64,000 nt of DNA from Cytobacillus stercorigallinarum (GTDB taxonomy: Bacteria; Bacillota; Bacilli; Bacillales; Cytobacillaceae): positions 496,001 through 560,000 of the forward strand of contig NZ_JACSQT010000002.1 in assembly GCF_014836495.1 (NCBI RefSeq). The letters are read 5' to 3'. Each line of letters opens with the position of its first letter. Within the stretch, counting starts at the first letter, position 1. The notes beneath the pieces are model-generated. The model worked only from the letters and a program-made list of their open reading frames with translations. It was not told the DNA's origin and did no database searches. Shown one piece after another: positions 51,308 through 61,397 of the stretch. The translations under genes and the position numbers were made by a program.

Positions 51308-52408
51308 CTAATAACGAGAATACCGACTAATATTAAGCAACACACCAATCGCCATTAACATAAGGGTCAATGAAGATCCTCCATAACTTAGGAATGGCAA
51401 AGTGATACCAGTTACTGGCATCAAGCCTGTGACTACTCCAATATTAATCATTACTTGTATGGCGACCATGGCGATAATCCCTACTGCCAAAAAGCTACCA
51501 TATAAATCCGGTGCACCAAGCGCTACTCTAATGCCTCTCCATAAAAGAAGGGCGAAAAGTAGAATGACGAATGTGCCCCCTATAAAACCTAGTTCCTCAG
51601 ATAATATGGCAAAGATAAAATCCGTTTGCGGTTCAGGTAAATAGAAGAATTTCTGTCTGCTTTCACCTAAACCTAAACCGAATAGTCCCCCTGGACCAAT
51701 GGCATAAAGCGACTGGATAATTTGAAATCCACTGCCTAAAGGGTCCTCCCACGGGTCTAAGAATGAGGTAATTCTTTTGATACGATAAGGAGCAGAAAGC
51801 ACTAATGCAACAAAGCCCCCTATACCGATTAAACCTAAAAGTGCAAAATGTTTAATTCTTGCACCAGACACAAATATCATTACAATGCAAGTCCCTACCA
51901 TTACAGTTCCTGTGCCTAAATCCGGCTGTAACATGATTAAGCCGAATGCAAGAAAGACGAGACCTAATGAAGGAACTAACCCCTTCTTAAATGATGTAAT
52001 GAGTTTCTGTTTTTCGGAAAGAAACTTAGCGAGAAAGGCAATCATCGCTAGTTTCATAAACTCGGAAGGTTGAATAGAGAATGCACCGACACCTATCCAA
52101 CTTCTTGAACCATTTCTAACATTTCCTATACCAGGTATTAATACTAATAATAGCAACACAAAACAAACAATGATAATGACTTTTGCCCATGTTCTCCATG
52201 TCCAGTAATCAACATTCATAAGAAAGAACATGGCTACTAAACCAACAATTGCAAATAGTAACTGCCTTTTGGCGAAGAAAAAAGAATCATCAAACTTGTA
52301 ATCTGCCCAAATGGCACTGGCACTATAAACCATCGTTAGTCCAACTGCTAAGAGCATGAGCGTAACAATAATTAATATCATATCTGGAGTGGCTTTTTTT
52401 GTTGGCAA
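51308..52408 (-). CDS. spoVE: SEDS peptidoglycan polymerase SpoVE (FtsW/RodA family, TTG start)
   Basis: Integral membrane glycosyltransferase for lipid II polymerisation; SpoVE makes spore cortex peptidoglycan with SpoVD. About ten transmembrane helices, with the SEDS signatures RNGSRSWIGVGAFSIQPSEFMKLAMI and FLSYGGSSLTLMLMAIGVLLN. The sequence and the position between murD and murG match B. subtilis SpoVE rather than the separately located FtsW. I use TTG 52406-52408 ((M)PTKKATPDM), 10 nt behind GAGG, giving 366 aa, the B. subtilis length. GTG at 52417 is only 1 nt from the Shine-Dalgarno sequence. Confidence 0.93.
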   Translation of the reverse strand: MPTKKATPDMILIIVTLMLLAVGLTMVYSASAIWADYKFDDSFFFAKRQLLFAIVGLVAMFFLMNVDYWTWRTWAKVIIIVCFVLLLLVLIPGIGNVRNGSRSWIGVGAFSIQPSEFMKLAMIAFLAKFLSEKQKLITSFKKGLVPSLGLVFLAFGLIMLQPDLGTGTVMVGTCIVMIFVSGARIKHFALLGLIGIGGFVALVLSAPYRIKRITSFLDPWEDPLGSGFQIIQSLYAIGPGGLFGLGLGESRQKFFYLPEPQTDFIFAILSEELGFIGGTFVILLFALLLWRGIRVALGAPDLYGSFLAVGIIAMVAIQVMINIGVVTGLMPVTGITLPFLSYGGSSLTLMLMAIGVLLNISRYSRY

Positions 52409-52517
52409 AGTCAACACACCTCTAAGTCCAAGTTTTAGGGCTGTTTGCTGTTTCCTCTACCGAACATAATCAAGCTTAGCTCAAGAATAGAATCATTTGA
52501 ACCGGCAGACAAGCCCT

Positions 52518-53870
52518 TTACTTAAGCTTATGCACCGCTTCTATAAAAATGTCTCCTCTTACTTCAAAAGTTTTATATTGATCCCAACTTGCACACGCAG
52601 GTGAAAGTAAGATAATATCTCCTTCTTTTGAAAGGTCAAAAGCCAGTGGCACAGCATCTTCCACATTATTGGCATGTACAATGCTTTTTATCCCCGCATG
52701 AGCAGCAGCAGCATCAATTTTTTCAGCTGTCTCTCCGAAAGTGACGACCGCTTTCACATTTGTTAATGCTGGTATAAGCTCATCAAAGGAATTGCCACGA
52801 TCAAGTCCACCAGCTAGAAGAACAATAGACTGGTCAAATGCAGCCAATGCTTTCGTTGTCGCTAAAATATTTGTTGCTTTTGAATCATTATAAAACCGTC
52901 TTTTATGCTTTTCACCAACGAACTGTAGACGGTGAGCTACGCCTTGAAAAGTCGTTAATACTTGATAGATAGCTTCATTACCAATACCGGATAATTTGGC
53001 AGCAATGATACTTGATAGAATATTTTCTAAGTTATGTGCCCCCGGGAGAACAATATCAGCTATAGATATAATTGCTTCCTCATTAAAGTAAATGATGCCG
53101 TCTTTGACATATCCACCTTTATCCAACGTTTTTGTGGTTGAAAACGGGATGATCGTCGCTTTTGAATGAGCAGCTACTTCCATCACTGCCTCTTGATCAG
53201 CATTTACTATGAAGTAATCTTCCTTCGTTTGGTTTTTCGTGATATTCGCTTTTGCACTAATATAATCTTTCATTGTGCCATGATAATCAATATGAGCTTC
53301 ATAAAGATTGGTTAAAATAGCTATTTTCGGGCGAAATGCTTCAATACCCATTAATTGAAAAGAAGACAACTCAATAATAATTGTATCATCCTTCTTCGCA
53401 TTTTCCGCAACGATAGATGAGACCTTTCCGATGTTACCCGCAATAAGCGAAGACTTTTGAGCAGCTTGAAAGATTTCATTAATGAGCGTTGTCGTTGTTG
53501 TCTTGCCATTTGTACCAGTAATGGCAACAAATGGCGCTTGGGATATTTGATAAGCAAGTTCTACTTCCGTAATAACCGGCAACCCTCTATCAATCGCCCC
53601 TTGGACAATAGGATTACTATACGGAATGCCAGGGTTTTTCACAACATATTCAAACCCTTCATCAAGCAAGGCTACTGGGTGGCTTCCACAAATCACAGTG
53701 ATACCTTGCTCTAACAAGCTTTGAGCCTCCGGGTTTTCATCTAATGGTTTATAGTCATTTACGGTTACAAAAGCACCTAACTTATGTAGTAGTGATGCCG
53801 CTCCGACACCACTTTTAGCAAGGCCTAACACGAGTATTTTTTTATGATGATAATGATTGACTGTTTTCAT
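52518..53870 (-). CDS. murD: UDP-N-acetylmuramoylalanine-D-glutamate ligase MurD
   Basis: ATP-dependent ligase adding D-glutamate to UDP-MurNAc-L-Ala. 450 aa. An N-terminal Rossmann domain (VLGLAKSGVGAASLL), central ATPase domain with P-loop GTNGKTT (119-125), ELSSFQL and the NLYEAHIDYHG motif, and a C-terminal domain with HRLQFVGEKHKRRFYNDSKATN and LLSPACASWDQY. The ATG at 53868-53870 shares one base with the mraY TAA; GAGG is 10 nt upstream. The extension to 53957 lies inside mraY. Confidence 0.97.
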   Translation of the reverse strand: MKTVNHYHHKKILVLGLAKSGVGAASLLHKLGAFVTVNDYKPLDENPEAQSLLEQGITVICGSHPVALLDEGFEYVVKNPGIPYSNPIVQGAIDRGLPVITEVELAYQISQAPFVAITGTNGKTTTTTLINEIFQAAQKSSLIAGNIGKVSSIVAENAKKDDTIIIELSSFQLMGIEAFRPKIAILTNLYEAHIDYHGTMKDYISAKANITKNQTKEDYFIVNADQEAVMEVAAHSKATIIPFSTTKTLDKGGYVKDGIIYFNEEAIISIADIVLPGAHNLENILSSIIAAKLSGIGNEAIYQVLTTFQGVAHRLQFVGEKHKRRFYNDSKATNILATTKALAAFDQSIVLLAGGLDRGNSFDELIPALTNVKAVVTFGETAEKIDAAAAHAGIKSIVHANNVEDAVPLAFDLSKEGDIILLSPACASWDQYKTFEVRGDIFIEAVHKLK

Positions 53871-54847
53871 TACATCCACACCTCTACATAGATTCCGAGA
53901 ATGGCACAAAGTAGGCCTACTGTCCAAAATGTCACAACTACGCGCCACTCTGACCACCCTACAAGCTCGTAGTGATGATGTAGTGGACTCATTTTAAATA
54001 CACGTTTACCAGTTGTCTTGAATGATGCTACTTGAATAATCACTGATAATGTTTCAATTACAAATACGAAACCTATGATTAATAAAATCAGTTCAAACTT
54101 AGTCATAATAGCAATCGCTGCAATGGCTCCACCCAATGCAAGTGATCCTGTATCACCCATAAACACTTTCGCTGGATGTGCATTGAATACAAGAAATCCA
54201 AGAAGCGCGCCAACAACGGCTACTGAAAACACTGATACTTCAAATAAAGATTGACTCCAAGCAAGGACGGCAAATGCTCCAAATGCGATGGCTGCTGTCC
54301 CACTAACCAATCCATCTAACCCGTCTGTTAAGTTCACAGCATTTGAAAATCCAACGAGCCAAAAGATTATAAATAATGCATAGCCCCATCCTAAATCAAT
54401 GGAAAAATCGGTTAAAGGAATCGATACTTCCGTACTAAAACCTGTTTGTTTTAACACGATGAAGAATATTATGGAAATAATAATCTGTCCAATTAGTTTT
54501 TGCAATGAAGTTAAACCTAAGTTTCTTTTCATGACTACTTTTATAAAGTCATCTAAGAACCCTAATAAACCAAACCCTAAAGTAACGAGCAACAGCAAAT
54601 AGGTGGTACTTGTCGGTCCTTCAAATTTAGCTGTCATAATAAGTGTACTTAATGTGATTGAAAATAAAATCATTAAGCCACCCATTGTAGGTGTTCCTGT
54701 TTTCTTCAGGTGGGATTTTGGCCCTTCTTCTCTTATGCTTTGACCAAATTTAAGTCTCCTTAGAAAAGGTATGAACAAAGGAGAAATGAGAACGGTAATT
54801 AAAAAACCTAGAATAATTGTAAATAATATCACTTGTTCCATCATCAT
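53870..54847 (-). CDS. mraY: Phospho-N-acetylmuramoyl-pentapeptide transferase MraY
   Basis: Membrane enzyme transferring phospho-MurNAc-pentapeptide to undecaprenyl phosphate to form lipid I. 325 aa, about ten transmembrane helices. Catalytic motifs [18 protein letters not shown] and [11 protein letters not shown], and a C-terminal histidine motif [13 protein letters not shown]. Of three consecutive ATG codons, the first (54847) has AAAGG at 9-nt spacing. About 115 bp separate it from murE; no clear signal is seen there. Confidence 0.97.
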   Translation of the reverse strand: MMMEQVILFTIILGFLITVLISPLFIPFLRRLKFGQSIREEGPKSHLKKTGTPTMGGLMILFSITLSTLIMTAKFEGPTSTTYLLLLVTLGFGLLGFLDDFIKVVMKRNLGLTSLQKLIGQIIISIIFFIVLKQTGFSTEVSIPLTDFSIDLGWGYALFIIFWLVGFSNAVNLTDGLDGLVSGTAAIAFGAFAVLAWSQSLFEVSVFSVAVVGALLGFLVFNAHPAKVFMGDTGSLALGGAIAAIAIMTKFELILLIIGFVFVIETLSVIIQVASFKTTGKRVFKMSPLHHHYELVGWSEWRVVVTFWTVGLLCAILGIYVEVWM

Positions 54848-54962
54848 TGTTCACAACCTTTAGCGGGTATTGAGAATTGTTTTACTTGTTTTCTTCTTAA
54901 TCGTTTTATCATATATTCTAAACCTTTCAATCAATCATTCATAATCATGATATTTTTTATTG

Positions 54963-56441
54963 TCACTTACTACTTGCTATCTTTTGTTCAATGGCTTCCT
55001 TTGCTACTAATCGGTCATCAAAATCAAAATGTTCATGACCAATTATTTGATATGTTTCATGCCCTTTACCTGCAATTAGTATGCAATCCCCAGGTTCTGC
55101 CTGATTCACTGCATATTGAATCGCCTCTTTACGGTCAATAATTGAAACAAAAGATTCGTTTTTCACACCAGCTTCCATATCTTTTAAAATACTTTCAGGG
55201 TTCTCGGTACGGGGATTATCAGATGTAAATATAGCATCTGTACTATGTTTACAAGTAATTTGAGCCATTAAAGGCCTTTTCGTACGATCTCTATCTCCTC
55301 CACAGCCGACAACAGTAAAGATTCTTTTCTTTGCTAATTGTTGCACTGTTTTTAAGGCATTCTCTAAACTATCCGGCGTGTGAGAGTAATCGACAATAAC
55401 AGTGAAATCTTGATGAGCATCTACTGTTTCGAATCTTCCTGCAACGCCAGCTACACTTTCAACGGACTGGATAATTTGCTCCATAGAAATATTAGAAGCA
55501 AAAGCTGCAGCAATACTTGCCAATACATTATACACACTAAATTTTCCTATTAACTGAATATGAAGAGAATAGCTGCCGTTGGGACTATCTAAATCAAAAG
55601 TGGTCCCCGAAGCATTCATTTCTATATTTCTTGCCCGAAAATCCGCATCTCGATCAATTCCATATGTAAGAATATATGCGGAAGTTGATTTTTCATAATC
55701 ATATGACGCTGGATCATCTACGTTCAAGACAGCATATTTTGCTCGATCATAATGATAGGCATTTCCTAGTTGTGCAAACAGAAGACCTTTCGCACGACGA
55801 TATTCATCCATAGTATGGTGATAATCTAGATGGTCTTGCGTTAAATTTGTAAATACAGCTACATCAAAATCACAACCATGTACTCTGCCCTCATCTAATG
55901 AATGAGATGACACTTCCATCACTGCTGATGTGACACCAGAATCTTTCATTTGTTTAAATGTTCTCTGTAAAGTAAGACTCTCTGGCGTTGTGTTTTTAAT
56001 TTCATATTTTTGCTGACCAATTTTAGTATACATTGTGCCCATTAGGCCCGTTTTTTGCCCAGCATCTGATAAAATTTTGTCAATAATATGAGTTGTCGTT
56101 GTTTTTCCATTTGTACCTGTCACACCTATTAAGTGTAATTGTTGACTTGGCTGCCCGTAAAATGCATCTGCCAATAAAGATAGCGCTCTTCTTGTACTCT
56201 TCACTACAATCACAGGTACTTTTAATGAGAGCTCTTTCTCAGCAATAACAGCTACTGCTCCTTTTTCAACAGCAGAAGCAGCAAAGTCATGACCATCAAC
56301 TGTATAACCTTTTATACAAACAAATAAGCTACCTTCTTCTACTTTGCGGTTATCGTTTTCAATCGATTGAATATCAATATTTTCTACATCATTATATCGA
56401 AGGTAAGGTTGCAACTTTTGCAGCAACGTATGTAATTTCAT
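54963..56441 (-). CDS. murE: UDP-MurNAc-tripeptide synthetase MurE (meso-DAP adding)
   Basis: Adds the third stem-peptide residue. 492 aa. P-loop GTNGKTT at 109-115, TPESLTLQ substrate loop, and DNPR at 408-411 in TSDNPRTENP, the signature for meso-diaminopimelate. This predicts an A1gamma-type wall rather than lysine or ornithine. The C-terminal GKGHETYQ is intact. GAGAGGAATGGAG lies upstream of the ATG. The 296-bp gap to spoVD probably contains its promoter. Confidence 0.97.
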   Translation of the reverse strand: MKLHTLLQKLQPYLRYNDVENIDIQSIENDNRKVEEGSLFVCIKGYTVDGHDFAASAVEKGAVAVIAEKELSLKVPVIVVKSTRRALSLLADAFYGQPSQQLHLIGVTGTNGKTTTTHIIDKILSDAGQKTGLMGTMYTKIGQQKYEIKNTTPESLTLQRTFKQMKDSGVTSAVMEVSSHSLDEGRVHGCDFDVAVFTNLTQDHLDYHHTMDEYRRAKGLLFAQLGNAYHYDRAKYAVLNVDDPASYDYEKSTSAYILTYGIDRDADFRARNIEMNASGTTFDLDSPNGSYSLHIQLIGKFSVYNVLASIAAAFASNISMEQIIQSVESVAGVAGRFETVDAHQDFTVIVDYSHTPDSLENALKTVQQLAKKRIFTVVGCGGDRDRTKRPLMAQITCKHSTDAIFTSDNPRTENPESILKDMEAGVKNESFVSIIDRKEAIQYAVNQAEPGDCILIAGKGHETYQIIGHEHFDFDDRLVAKEAIEQKIASSK

Positions 56442-56724
56442 GAAACTCCATTCCTCTCATACAAACTTCTCATAAAACATTTTTACGATCATTTTGTCTA
56501 ACCTATGCGTTAAAGGTGATAGGCGTATAATATTTTACATGATTTAGCGATAATTTTCTATGAGTTTCTCATAATTGCCTCGTTTTATCGGTAGTTTTCT
56601 ATAAAAATAAAGGCATTCGATCTACAACTAGCCTTTTTTCATTCATTATACGCCATTTCCATCCTGCTAATCATTTGACTCAACTTCTGGCTACTTTGTT
56701 AGACATGAATTATTATAAACTTAG
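56442..56724 (-). other. spoVD-murE intergenic region
   Basis: About 280 bp downstream of the spoVD terminator. AT-rich; the candidate -10 elements TAAAAT and TATTAT lie about 90 bp upstream of murE, but the -35 (TTATCG) is poor. TATGAGAAACTCATA-type short inverted repeats occur around 56555-56575. No coding sequence is seen. Confidence 0.35.
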
Positions 56725-56754
56725 AAAAAGGCGGCTTTTAGTCGCCGCCTTTTT
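56725..56754 (-). terminator. Terminator overlapping the 3' end of spoVD
   Basis: Perfect 11-bp stem AAAAAGGCGGC (56725-56735) / GCCGCCTTTTT (56744-56754) with an 8-nt loop, followed on the minus strand by TCTAAG. The 5' arm encodes the last SpoVD residues, and the TAA (56738-56740) is in the loop. Confidence 0.85.
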
Positions 56755-58684
56755 CTGAATCATCTTGCTGTTCATCATTGAAATAGAGTCGAATGGTTGA
56801 ACCTTCTTTGATTTTTGTACCAGGTAGAGGCGATTGTTTCACAACCGTATCTCCTTGTCCACTAGCTTCAATTTGAAGGTTAATCATCATCTCACCTAAC
56901 TCCAATTTTGTAATACCAACTAAATCAGGTACTTCTAAAAGCGGTGTATCTGGCCAAGCATACTCTTTTTCTACTTGATCTTTCCTAGGTTCAACTCCCA
57001 TGGCACGTAAGCTATCTCCAATAATGTTACCTACAATCGGAGCGGCTACAACTCCACCAAATTGGATTGTGCCTTTCGGGTTATCAACAGCTGTATAAAC
57101 GACAATCTCAGGGTCATCAGCTGGTGCAAAACCAATAAAGGAAACGATATGGTTGTTTTCTAAATATTTACCACCTTGAGCCTTCTGAGCTGTTCCTGTC
57201 TTTCCACCTACTCTATATCCTTCAACAAACGCATTCTTACCTGATCCTTGAGCAACTACAGTTTCTAATGCTCTGCGAATTTCCGCTGATGTTTCTTTTG
57301 ATATTACCTTTCTTTTCGCTTCCGGAGTTACTTGTTTTATGACCTCGTCTGTTTTAGAATCAACGATTTCTTTAGCAATATATGGTGTATACAATGTGCC
57401 ACCGTTAATGGCGGCAGAAATGGCGGCAACTTGTTGAATGGGTGTGACTGATACTCCTTGACCAAATGCCGTTGTTGCTTGCTCTACTGGCCCTACCTTA
57501 TCTAAGTTAAATAGTATTCCTGTAGATTCTCCTTGCAAGTCAATCCCCGTTTTTTCTCCAAAGCCAAAATCATGAATGTATTTAAATAAGGTTTCTTTCC
57601 CTAATCGTTCACCAAGATTAACGAAACCTGGGTTACAAGAATTTTGTACCACTTCTAAATACGATTGTGAACCATGTCCACCTTTTTTCCAACAGCGAAG
57701 CTTTGCTCCACCTACTTCGACATAACCCGGATCGTGAAAATGATCATGCTCTAGATCAACTTTCCCCTCTTCCAATGCAGCTGCCAATGTAATTATTTTA
57801 AAAGTTGATCCTGGTTCGTACGAGCTCCAAATAGGTAAATTACGATTATACACATCTGCAGACACATTACGAAAATTAGCAGGGTCAAATGTCGGTCTAC
57901 TAGACATTCCGAGAATTTCCCCCGTATTCGGATCCATTGCAATCGCTATTAACCCATCTGGATTATACTTAGCCTCAGCATTATCAAGTTCTCGCTCAAT
58001 AATTGTTTGTACTTTCGTATCAACAGTTAACTTTAATGTATCACCGTCAACAGGTGCCTGATAGTCATCAGCCATATCATTCATTCTTTGCCCTTTTGCA
58101 TTAGCATAAAACTTTACTGATCCTTTTTCTCCACTTAGTTCTTTATCGTAGTATAATTCTAGACCCATCAATCCTTGATTATCAACGCCAGCAAAACCAA
58201 GTACATGGGATAAATAATCGCCAAACGGATAATGCCTTTTAGAATCTTCACCGATATATACACCATCTATATTTAATGATCTTACTTCTTTTGCTTTTTC
58301 GTGGGTGATTTTCCGGCCACCAGTAATTCTTACACTCGATTTTTTCTCTGTAATTTCTTCAAATACTTTCTCTTTAGATAAATTAAGGGTAGCGGCTAAC
58401 TTTTCAGCCGCATCGTCAGGCTCGAGAATTTGTCGCGGGACAACGTAAACCGTTGGCGCACTAACATTAGTAGCTAAAGCGACTCCATTCCGATCAACAA
58501 TTTCTCCTCTTTCAGGCTCAAAAGGAATATTTCTACTCCATAATTCCTTTGCCCCATCTGTGAGAACATTTCCTATAAAAAATTGGACATAGCCCAAGCG
58601 AACATCAATAATTAAAAACACAAATAACCCAATAAATAATGCAGCAATTAATCTCTTTCGAACGGTTACATTAGATACACGCAT
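56738..58684 (-). CDS. spoVD: Stage V sporulation penicillin-binding protein SpoVD
   Basis: Class B PBP (transpeptidase) for spore cortex synthesis, partner of SpoVE. 648 aa. A short cytoplasmic tail and transmembrane helix (about 11-28), PBP dimerisation domain (about 55-215), and a transpeptidase domain with the active-site S293 in PGSTFK, SCN (in VQNSCNPGF) and KTG (in VGGKTGTAQ). One C-terminal PASTA domain (about 580-640) distinguishes it from PBP2B. In B. subtilis it is transcribed by sigmaE; I found no clear sigmaE promoter in the 83-bp gap after pbpB. Confidence 0.95.
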   Translation of the reverse strand: MRVSNVTVRKRLIAALFIGLFVFLIIDVRLGYVQFFIGNVLTDGAKELWSRNIPFEPERGEIVDRNGVALATNVSAPTVYVVPRQILEPDDAAEKLAATLNLSKEKVFEEITEKKSSVRITGGRKITHEKAKEVRSLNIDGVYIGEDSKRHYPFGDYLSHVLGFAGVDNQGLMGLELYYDKELSGEKGSVKFYANAKGQRMNDMADDYQAPVDGDTLKLTVDTKVQTIIERELDNAEAKYNPDGLIAIAMDPNTGEILGMSSRPTFDPANFRNVSADVYNRNLPIWSSYEPGSTFKIITLAAALEEGKVDLEHDHFHDPGYVEVGGAKLRCWKKGGHGSQSYLEVVQNSCNPGFVNLGERLGKETLFKYIHDFGFGEKTGIDLQGESTGILFNLDKVGPVEQATTAFGQGVSVTPIQQVAAISAAINGGTLYTPYIAKEIVDSKTDEVIKQVTPEAKRKVISKETSAEIRRALETVVAQGSGKNAFVEGYRVGGKTGTAQKAQGGKYLENNHIVSFIGFAPADDPEIVVYTAVDNPKGTIQFGGVVAAPIVGNIIGDSLRAMGVEPRKDQVEKEYAWPDTPLLEVPDLVGITKLELGEMMINLQIEASGQGDTVVKQSPLPGTKIKEGSTIRLYFNDEQQDDSEKGGD

Positions 58685-58767
58685 AAATGGAACGAACCCT
58701 CCTTTTTTATCTGGCTCGTTCCATTTTATGCTTGTACATTATTTTTAGAACAGAAGCTCTTTAACTT

Positions 58768-61005
58768 CTACTGTTCGCTGGCACTTTTATCATCTTTCAG
58801 TTCTTCCCCCTCAGTATCGGAGGTTTTTTTTCCACTTTGTTGAAAATCAACAATTAAATATTCATCTTCTTTTATAGCGCTTCCTGGTGCTAGGTTTTGC
58901 TGAACTGCAAAACCGTTGCCGACACTGTTAAGCTTAAGATTAGATAGTTTAACAAACTTCATCACATCTCTCATCGACCAACCAGTTAAATCTGGGACAG
59001 TAAGCTTCCCATCCGTTTTCAGAATAACTTTTTCACCTTCTAACACACTTTCTGTAGCAGCTGGTGATTGTTCAATAACTTTTTTCCCATCACCGATAAT
59101 AATTGGCTGCAGTCTATTTTTCTCCAATGATTTTTTCGCTTCTTCAACAGACTTTCCTTCAAAATTCAACGCTTTACTCACTTGAAGCTTATCGTAGTCA
59201 GTAGGTTCAATACTTAAGTAACTTAAGCTATTCTTCATGACTGGTTTAAAAATTTCTGAAACAGGATCGCTACCTGTTTCTGTATTTTCAAGCTCAGGTT
59301 GCTGAACAGCCACATATACAAGTAATTCAGGGTCTTCAGCCGGTGCCATTCCTAAAAACGAGAACACATAATTTTCTCTCCCCGTTATATAGCCGCCACC
59401 TTCTTTTGGTATTTGAGCTGTTCCTGTTTTACCAGCTACTTTGTAACCATCAATTTGATAATGATTATGCCCTGTTCCATTCTCAGAAGAAACAACCGTT
59501 TCTAATACTTTTCTTACTTCCTTCGCTGTATTTTCAGAGATCGGTTGACCTTTTATTTCCTCTTTTGCTTCTTTTACCACTTTATCATTATTCGGGTTAA
59601 TGATCTCATTTATCACATGAGGCTGTTTCATAGACCCGTCACTGGCAATAGCAGTCGCCGCTTGTATTTGTTGGATGGGTGTAATGGCGGTTCCTTGACC
59701 ATAAGCCGTTGTTACTTTTTCAAATGGCCATTCGTAAACAATTTTCCCCCCAGCTTCATTAGGCAAATCAATTCCGGTCGGTTCTTCAAAACCAAATTTC
59801 GTCAAGTATTCTCGATACGTTTCATAACCTAGTTGATCTTTCACCATTTTCGCTATCGCTACATTGGAGGAACGTTGAATACCTTCTAAATACGTAATTG
59901 CTCCCCATCCTTGTCCATTATTATGGTCTCTTACTGGTGGGGATTTTTCCGTCACTTTATACGTACCAGATTCAAACGTTGCATTAGGCGTAAACACCCC
60001 TTCCTCAATTGCTGCTGCTAACGTAAAAGCTTTCATTGTTGAACCTGGTTCAAACGAATCCTCAATAGCGAGATTACGCCATGTTTGGTCAATGCCTTCC
60101 CGTGTTTCCGGATTAAATGTAGGTCGTTGACTCATCGCAAGAATTTCGCCCGTTTTCGGGTCAGCAACAACAGCCACCATCTTTTCGGGGTCATACTTTT
60201 CACTCACTTTGCTCATTGCTTCTTCTATAAATATTTGAATTTTATTATCGATAGTTAAGTATACATCATTTCCGTCTTCTGCTTTTTCTACAACCTCTTC
60301 ACCATTTGGTAATAAGTAGCCCCAAATATCTTTTTCATAAGAAAACTTGCCATCTTTCCCTAACATTGCATCATTCAAACTCTTCTCTAAGCCCATAATT
60401 CCTTTGTCTTCTAGTTTTCCCTCTTCACCTTCGACAGAATCAACATAGCCGATAAGGTGAGAAGCAAAAGTTCCATTAGGGTAAAAACGAATGGTTTGCG
60501 GTTGAAAAACAATACCTGGCAATTCTAACTCTTCTATTTTCTTCTTTTGACTAACTGTTAATTTTTGACCGGCACGACCGAATTCAACCTGGAATAACTG
60601 TTCATCCTTCCCTCGCCTTTCATTGATCGTTAACCTTTCGTAGATTTCAGACTCTTCCATATCAATGACTTCAGCTAATTGCTTTGCCGTCTCATCTGGC
60701 TCCACAACATGTTTGGGATTATCTTTATTCTTGGTCATTTCTTCTGATAAGACGGCAACTAAAGTGTAAGCTGTACTATCTTCAGCAATGACATTGCCAT
60801 TACGATCGTAAATTGTCCCGCGTTTAGATTTAATAGTTGTTGAACCTTGGTACAACTGTTCAGCTTGTGCAGCAATGACTTTACCACCCGCTTCACCAGA
60901 CACTTGAATGGAGATAAACCGGAAAAGCAAGACAAAAAAGAGCAGACTGAATATCATAAACAATATCGCTGCTCCAACATTCATATTTCTTTGCTTTTTA
61001 TACAT
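58768..61005 (-). CDS. pbpB: Penicillin-binding protein 2B (divisome transpeptidase)
   Basis: Class B PBP essential for septal peptidoglycan cross-linking and partner of FtsW. 745 aa. Transmembrane helix (about 10-33), dimerisation domain (about 60-240), and a transpeptidase domain with S322 in PGSTMK, SSN (in IQRSSNVAIAK) and KTG (in VAGKTGTAQ). Two PASTA domains follow (about 605-665 and 667-725), then an acidic disordered tail. The ATG shares a base with the ftsL stop (TAATG). Confidence 0.96.
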   Translation of the reverse strand: MYKKQRNMNVGAAILFMIFSLLFFVLLFRFISIQVSGEAGGKVIAAQAEQLYQGSTTIKSKRGTIYDRNGNVIAEDSTAYTLVAVLSEEMTKNKDNPKHVVEPDETAKQLAEVIDMEESEIYERLTINERRGKDEQLFQVEFGRAGQKLTVSQKKKIEELELPGIVFQPQTIRFYPNGTFASHLIGYVDSVEGEEGKLEDKGIMGLEKSLNDAMLGKDGKFSYEKDIWGYLLPNGEEVVEKAEDGNDVYLTIDNKIQIFIEEAMSKVSEKYDPEKMVAVVADPKTGEILAMSQRPTFNPETREGIDQTWRNLAIEDSFEPGSTMKAFTLAAAIEEGVFTPNATFESGTYKVTEKSPPVRDHNNGQGWGAITYLEGIQRSSNVAIAKMVKDQLGYETYREYLTKFGFEEPTGIDLPNEAGGKIVYEWPFEKVTTAYGQGTAITPIQQIQAATAIASDGSMKQPHVINEIINPNNDKVVKEAKEEIKGQPISENTAKEVRKVLETVVSSENGTGHNHYQIDGYKVAGKTGTAQIPKEGGGYITGRENYVFSFLGMAPAEDPELLVYVAVQQPELENTETGSDPVSEIFKPVMKNSLSYLSIEPTDYDKLQVSKALNFEGKSVEEAKKSLEKNRLQPIIIGDGKKVIEQSPAATESVLEGEKVILKTDGKLTVPDLTGWSMRDVMKFVKLSNLKLNSVGNGFAVQQNLAPGSAIKEDEYLIVDFQQSGKKTSDTEGEELKDDKSASEQ

Positions 61006-61367
61006 TACTCACCACCAACAACCTTTGGAGATTCATTCATTTCAAATCCAGATTTTTCAGCTGCTTGTTTTACACGGTCTGGACGACTTAATTCCTCAAT
61101 TTGCATTTTTAAATCACTATTCACACTTTGCTGTTCAGTGATCGCTTTTTGCGTGTCTTGAATTTCCGCATTTACTTCATATAAACCTGCTTGATTTGAA
61201 ATAATTGTTGTGGCGCCAAAGAAAACTGCGCCCGCAAATACAATACCCATTATTTTTTCTCCAGGCGAGAGCAATGATTTACGATCTTTTATTTTCTTTT
61301 TTGGCGCTTGAGCCGGCTGATTAGATACATGTTGTTCTTGCTGTAGTTTACGAGCTACATTCTCCAT
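61005..61367 (-). CDS. ftsL: Cell division protein FtsL
   Basis: Small bitopic divisome protein, unstable and rate-limiting in B. subtilis. 120 aa: Gln/Lys-rich cytoplasmic tail (1-37), transmembrane helix (about 38-58), and an extracytoplasmic leucine-zipper-like coiled coil (about 60-105) ending LSRPDRVKQAAEKSGFEM, the conserved tail motif. It lies 30 bp after rsmH. The position between rsmH and pbpB is diagnostic because the sequence itself is poorly conserved. Confidence 0.93.
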   Translation of the reverse strand: MENVARKLQQEQHVSNQPAQAPKKKIKDRKSLLSPGEKIMGIVFAGAVFFGATTIISNQAGLYEVNAEIQDTQKAITEQQSVNSDLKMQIEELSRPDRVKQAAEKSGFEMNESPKVVGGE

Positions 61368-61397
61368 ATTTCCCCTCCTGAATGTGTATCTTTTATT

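Noticed and set aside
56738-61005. spoVD and pbpB as a recent tandem duplication
   Set aside because: Both are long-established paralogues in Bacillaceae, with different PASTA counts (one versus two) and clearly different sequences.
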